From positions 1,736,001-1,800,000 of the forward strand of contig NZ_CP030033.1 of assembly GCF_003611035.1 (NCBI RefSeq): a stretch of 64,000 nucleotides of DNA, in the 5' to 3' direction. Each line of letters begins with the position of its first letter. Positions within the stretch are counted from its first letter, which is position 1. Shown piece after piece: positions 61,473-64,000 of this stretch. This DNA comes from Cryobacterium soli (lineage in GTDB: Bacteria; Actinomycetota; Actinomycetes; Actinomycetales; Microbacteriaceae). Made by a program: the position numbers and the translations under genes. The notes under the pieces were generated by a model that did no database searches, had not been told where the DNA came from, and saw nothing but the letters and a program-made list of their open reading frames with translations.

Positions 61473-62996
61473 CTAGTCGGTGCCCGAGTAGCGGAAGGCC
61501 GCGAAGGAGACCTCACCGGTCACGGCGTAGAGGCAGATGACCCGGCCGGTGAACGAGGCCGCGGTCTCCTGGGAGAGATACCGGCCGTCGACGCGGGCGA
61601 GCTCCACCCGGTCGGCCCCGGTGCCCACGCTGAGCACCACGACGTCGCTGGTCAGGCCGGCCAGGATCGACGATGCATCCGGCGGCACGGTGTCCAGGCC
61701 CAGGGTCACTGTGCCGTCGACCAGCTGCGCCGGCGCCAGCGGCACCGTCCACTCCTGGCGGATGCCCGCGACGCAGGCGCGCGCCGTCACGATGCCGTTT
61801 CCCACCTCGATCTCGTAGTGGTGGTGCTCGTCGTAGCGCACGCCCAGGCCACCGAGTCCGGTGCCGGGCGCGACCCGTACCGAGGTGCTCGACCAGGGGT
61901 TGCGTTGCCGCACCCCCACCAGAACGGGCTGCTCGGCGTCGAGGGTGCCGCCCTCGCCGGTCAGCACCAGCCGACCGGTCAGCGTCGCCAGCTCGGCCGA
62001 GTAACGGCGCACGCCGATCCACTCCGGCGCGAGCTCGGGCCCGGTGAAATCATCCGTGAACACGGTCTCGCCGGGCCGCGGGTTCAGCAGCACCGGGTCG
62101 GCGGCCAGCCAGTCGTCCTCCCACCGGGCGCCGGTGATGAAGGTCTCCCGACCGAGCGCGGAGAACGCCTGGGTCATGCCGGTGGGCCGCATGCCGAGCA
62201 TCACGATCGCCCAGCCGCCGTCGGGGGTTTCGACGAGGTCACCGTGCCCGGTGTTCTGGATGGGCCGGTTGGTGCTGCGGGCGGAGAGGATCGGGTTGGC
62301 CGGTCCACCCACCGCTGGCCCCTCGGTGAAGGGACCGTACGGGTGCTCGCCGCGTGCCACGCTGATGCCGTGGCCGCGTTCCGTGCCGCCCTCGGCGATG
62401 AGCAGGTACCAGTACCCGCCGTGCTGGTAGAGGTGCGGCGCCTCGGGAAACTTCAGCCCGGTGCCCGACCACACCGACACCGGGTCCGACAGCGGGATGC
62501 CGGTGTCCAGGTCCACGGTGAACTGCAGGATGCCCTTGTGCTCGCCTGGGTCCTCGCCGCTGGTCACGTCCAGGCCCGAGTAGGTGATGTACGCCAGCCC
62601 GTCCTCGTCCCAGGCGAGGTCGGTGTCGATGCCGTGCACGCCCTGGATCACGGTGCCGTCGCTCCACGGGCCGGCCGGGTCGGTGGCGGTGAAGATGAGC
62701 ATGCCGCGACCCATCGCATCCGTCACCACGACGTAGAAGACGCCGTCCCGGTGCCGGATGGTCGGCGCCCAGGCGCCGCCCAGCGTGGGCACGTGCGCCG
62801 ACGCGAGCTGACCGGGGCGCTCGACGACGTGACCGATCTGGGTCCAGTCGAGCAGGTCGGTGCTGTGGAACACCGGGATGCCGGGCAGGTATTCGAAGGT
62901 GGAGTTGGCGAGGTAGTAATCCGCACCCACCTTGACCACGCTGGGGTCGGGGTAGAACCCGGCGATCAGCGGGTTGGGCCAGGAGAGGTCGCTCAT
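61473..62996 (-). CDS. GH43 glycoside hydrolase (beta-xylosidase/arabinosidase type)
   Basis: The 507-residue enzyme has an N-terminal five-bladed propeller. The base Asp is in AGFYPDPSVVKV, the pKa-tuning Asp in GIDTDLAWDEDGLAYI, and the acid Glu in KFPEAPHLYQHGGYWYLL. The C-terminal ~190 residues form the beta-sandwich usual in xylosidases (VRYDEHHHYEIEVGNG). No signal peptide is visible. The gene starts eight bases after the GH3 stop, on the same strand, so the two act together on imported oligosaccharides, probably xylo- or arabino-oligomers. Confidence 0.94.
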   Translation of the reverse strand: MSDLSWPNPLIAGFYPDPSVVKVGADYYLANSTFEYLPGIPVFHSTDLLDWTQIGHVVERPGQLASAHVPTLGGAWAPTIRHRDGVFYVVVTDAMGRGMLIFTATDPAGPWSDGTVIQGVHGIDTDLAWDEDGLAYITYSGLDVTSGEDPGEHKGILQFTVDLDTGIPLSDPVSVWSGTGLKFPEAPHLYQHGGYWYLLIAEGGTERGHGISVARGEHPYGPFTEGPAVGGPANPILSARSTNRPIQNTGHGDLVETPDGGWAIVMLGMRPTGMTQAFSALGRETFITGARWEDDWLAADPVLLNPRPGETVFTDDFTGPELAPEWIGVRRYSAELATLTGRLVLTGEGGTLDAEQPVLVGVRQRNPWSSTSVRVAPGTGLGGLGVRYDEHHHYEIEVGNGIVTARACVAGIRQEWTVPLAPAQLVDGTVTLGLDTVPPDASSILAGLTSDVVVLSVGTGADRVELARVDGRYLSQETAASFTGRVICLYAVTGEVSFAAFRYSGTD

Positions 62997-63004
62997 GGCG
63001 CCGC

Positions 63005-64000
63005 TCAGTTCAGCACGATCGAGGCCGACAGGGGCAGCTCGGTCACACTCGTGCCGACCTCGAACAGGTACGAGCCGGTCTCGTAGTGCCAGCCGTCCTG
63101 CCAGTCGGCGAATGCGCGCTCCGGCACCTGGATGTCCACGCTCACGCTCTCGCCGGCGGCCGCGAAGACGGCGGCGAAGCCGACCAGCCAGCGCACCGGG
63201 CGGTCGATCGTGGAGTCGGCGCGGGACGCGTAGACCTGCACAACCTGCTTGCCGGCCCGCTCGCCGGTGTTGCTGAGGGTGACCGTGACCATCGTGGCGC
63301 CGACGGCCGGCAGTGAGGAACCGTCCACGGTGAGGTCGTCGATCGACCAGGTCGTGTAGCCCAGGCCGTGGCCGAATTCGTAGGCCGGCTCGATGTCCGC
63401 CTTCAGCCAGGCTCGGTAGCCGATGTGGATGCCCTCGTCGTAGCGCACGATCCCGTTCTCGGGAGTGACGTCGAGCACGGGCACGTCCTCGAGGGTCTTC
63501 GGCCAGGTCGTGGGCAGGCGCCCGCCGGGCTCGGCCTCGCCGAGCAGCATCGCGGCGACGGCGTCCCCGTACTCCTGGCCGCCGAACCAGCTGAGCAGGA
63601 TCGCGGCAACGTCATCCCGCCACGGCATCAGCACGGGCGAGCCGGAGTTGACGACCACGACGGTGCGCGGGTTGGCCGCAGCCACGGCGCGCACGAGGTC
63701 GTCCTGCCGGCCGGGCAGGTCGAGGTCGGAGCGGTCGTAGCCCTCCGACTCCACCTTGGAGTTGGTGCCCACGACGAGTACCACCACGTCGGCGGCGGCC
63801 GCGGCGGCCACGGCCTCCGCGATGAGCGCATCCGGGTTGGACTGGTCGGGTTCGATGCCGATGGTGATCGACAGCGCGCCCATCAGGGCGCCCTCCGGGT
63901 CGATGTCGTACTCCACGACGAGGTCGAGGGAGACGCCGGCGGTCACCTGCACGGCCACCGACGCGGAGGGCGGCGACAGGAACGCGGCGCCCAGGTCGGT
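63005..64000 (-). CDS. GH3 beta-glycosidase, C-terminal part
   Basis: The frame stays open to the window edge, so the N-terminal catalytic barrel lies outside; 331 residues are visible. The beginning (LGAAFLSPPSASVAVQVTAG) looks like part of a PA14-type insert. The GH3 C-terminal domain follows with VVLVVGTNSKVESEGYDRSD (catalytic acid Glu region) and WFGGQEYGDAVAAMLLGEAEPGGRLPTTWP. The fibronectin III-like domain ends the protein (GLGYTTWSIDDLTV, TVTLSNTGERAGKQVVQVY). It hydrolyses beta-linked glucosides or xylosides. It lies upstream of GH43 in the same operon. Confidence 0.93.
   Translation of the reverse strand, partial: TDLGAAFLSPPSASVAVQVTAGVSLDLVVEYDIDPEGALMGALSITIGIEPDQSNPDALIAEAVAAAAAADVVVLVVGTNSKVESEGYDRSDLDLPGRQDDLVRAVAAANPRTVVVVNSGSPVLMPWRDDVAAILLSWFGGQEYGDAVAAMLLGEAEPGGRLPTTWPKTLEDVPVLDVTPENGIVRYDEGIHIGYRAWLKADIEPAYEFGHGLGYTTWSIDDLTVDGSSLPAVGATMVTVTLSNTGERAGKQVVQVYASRADSTIDRPVRWLVGFAAVFAAAGESVSVDIQVPERAFADWQDGWHYETGSYLFEVGTSVTELPLSASIVLN

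Overview
The window is high-GC DNA with dense, often translationally coupled genes, GTG/TTG starts and 4-base ATGA overlaps. An sdhCDAB operon, GTP-dependent PEP carboxykinase, a RamB-like regulator, a BMP-family nucleoside importer and a DUF559-type protein together point to an actinobacterium. My best guess is Microbacteriaceae (a Cryobacterium/Leifsonia-like organism); this is inferred from protein style and was not searched. No tRNA, rRNA, CRISPR array, insertion sequence or phage gene was seen.

Layout. 1-11.1 kb is a nucleoside uptake and salvage block: the end of a phosphosugar mutase, an orphan PTS IIA/IIB pair, adenosine deaminase, thymidine phosphorylase, cytidine deaminase and a BMP-lipoprotein ABC importer. 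A DUF559-type gene flanked by palindromic repeats interrupts it. 11.3-15.1 kb holds mannose-1-phosphate guanylyltransferase, a GT4 glycosyltransferase and a secreted M23 peptidase with seven propeller-like repeats. 15.2-24.1 kb holds sdhCDAB behind a DtxR-like palindrome, then a YihY-type membrane protein, xthA, trpS, a GNAT acetyltransferase carrying a 27-unit Ser/Gly microsatellite, a HAD hydrolase and a non-coding minisatellite. 24.1-29.4 kb is the glycerol block (glpK, glpF, glpD) with a divergent SorC-type regulator. 29.5-33.2 kb is a riboflavin operon (ribD, ribE, ribBA, ribH) behind an FMN riboswitch. 33.3-39.0 kb holds a stand-alone receiver divergent from a MASE1-like histidine kinase, an MFS symporter and an ABC exporter. 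39.2-48.3 kb holds a GH38 alpha-mannosidase, pckG, a RamB-like regulator, zwf and an FMN reductase. 48.5-50.4 kb holds small membrane, regulator and GNAT genes.

50.4-57.2 kb is the most unusual block: a LuxR-type response regulator with an oddly built histidine kinase, converging on a coupled pair of a membrane GT2 glycosyltransferase and a GH18 protein with two chitin-binding-like modules. 57.5-64 kb is a glycan-degradation set (HSL-type esterase, GH78, GH43, partial GH3).

Several families of long perfect or near-perfect intergenic palindromes recur, mostly between convergent genes. One ~60-bp family has five recognisable copies at two loci 35 kb apart.
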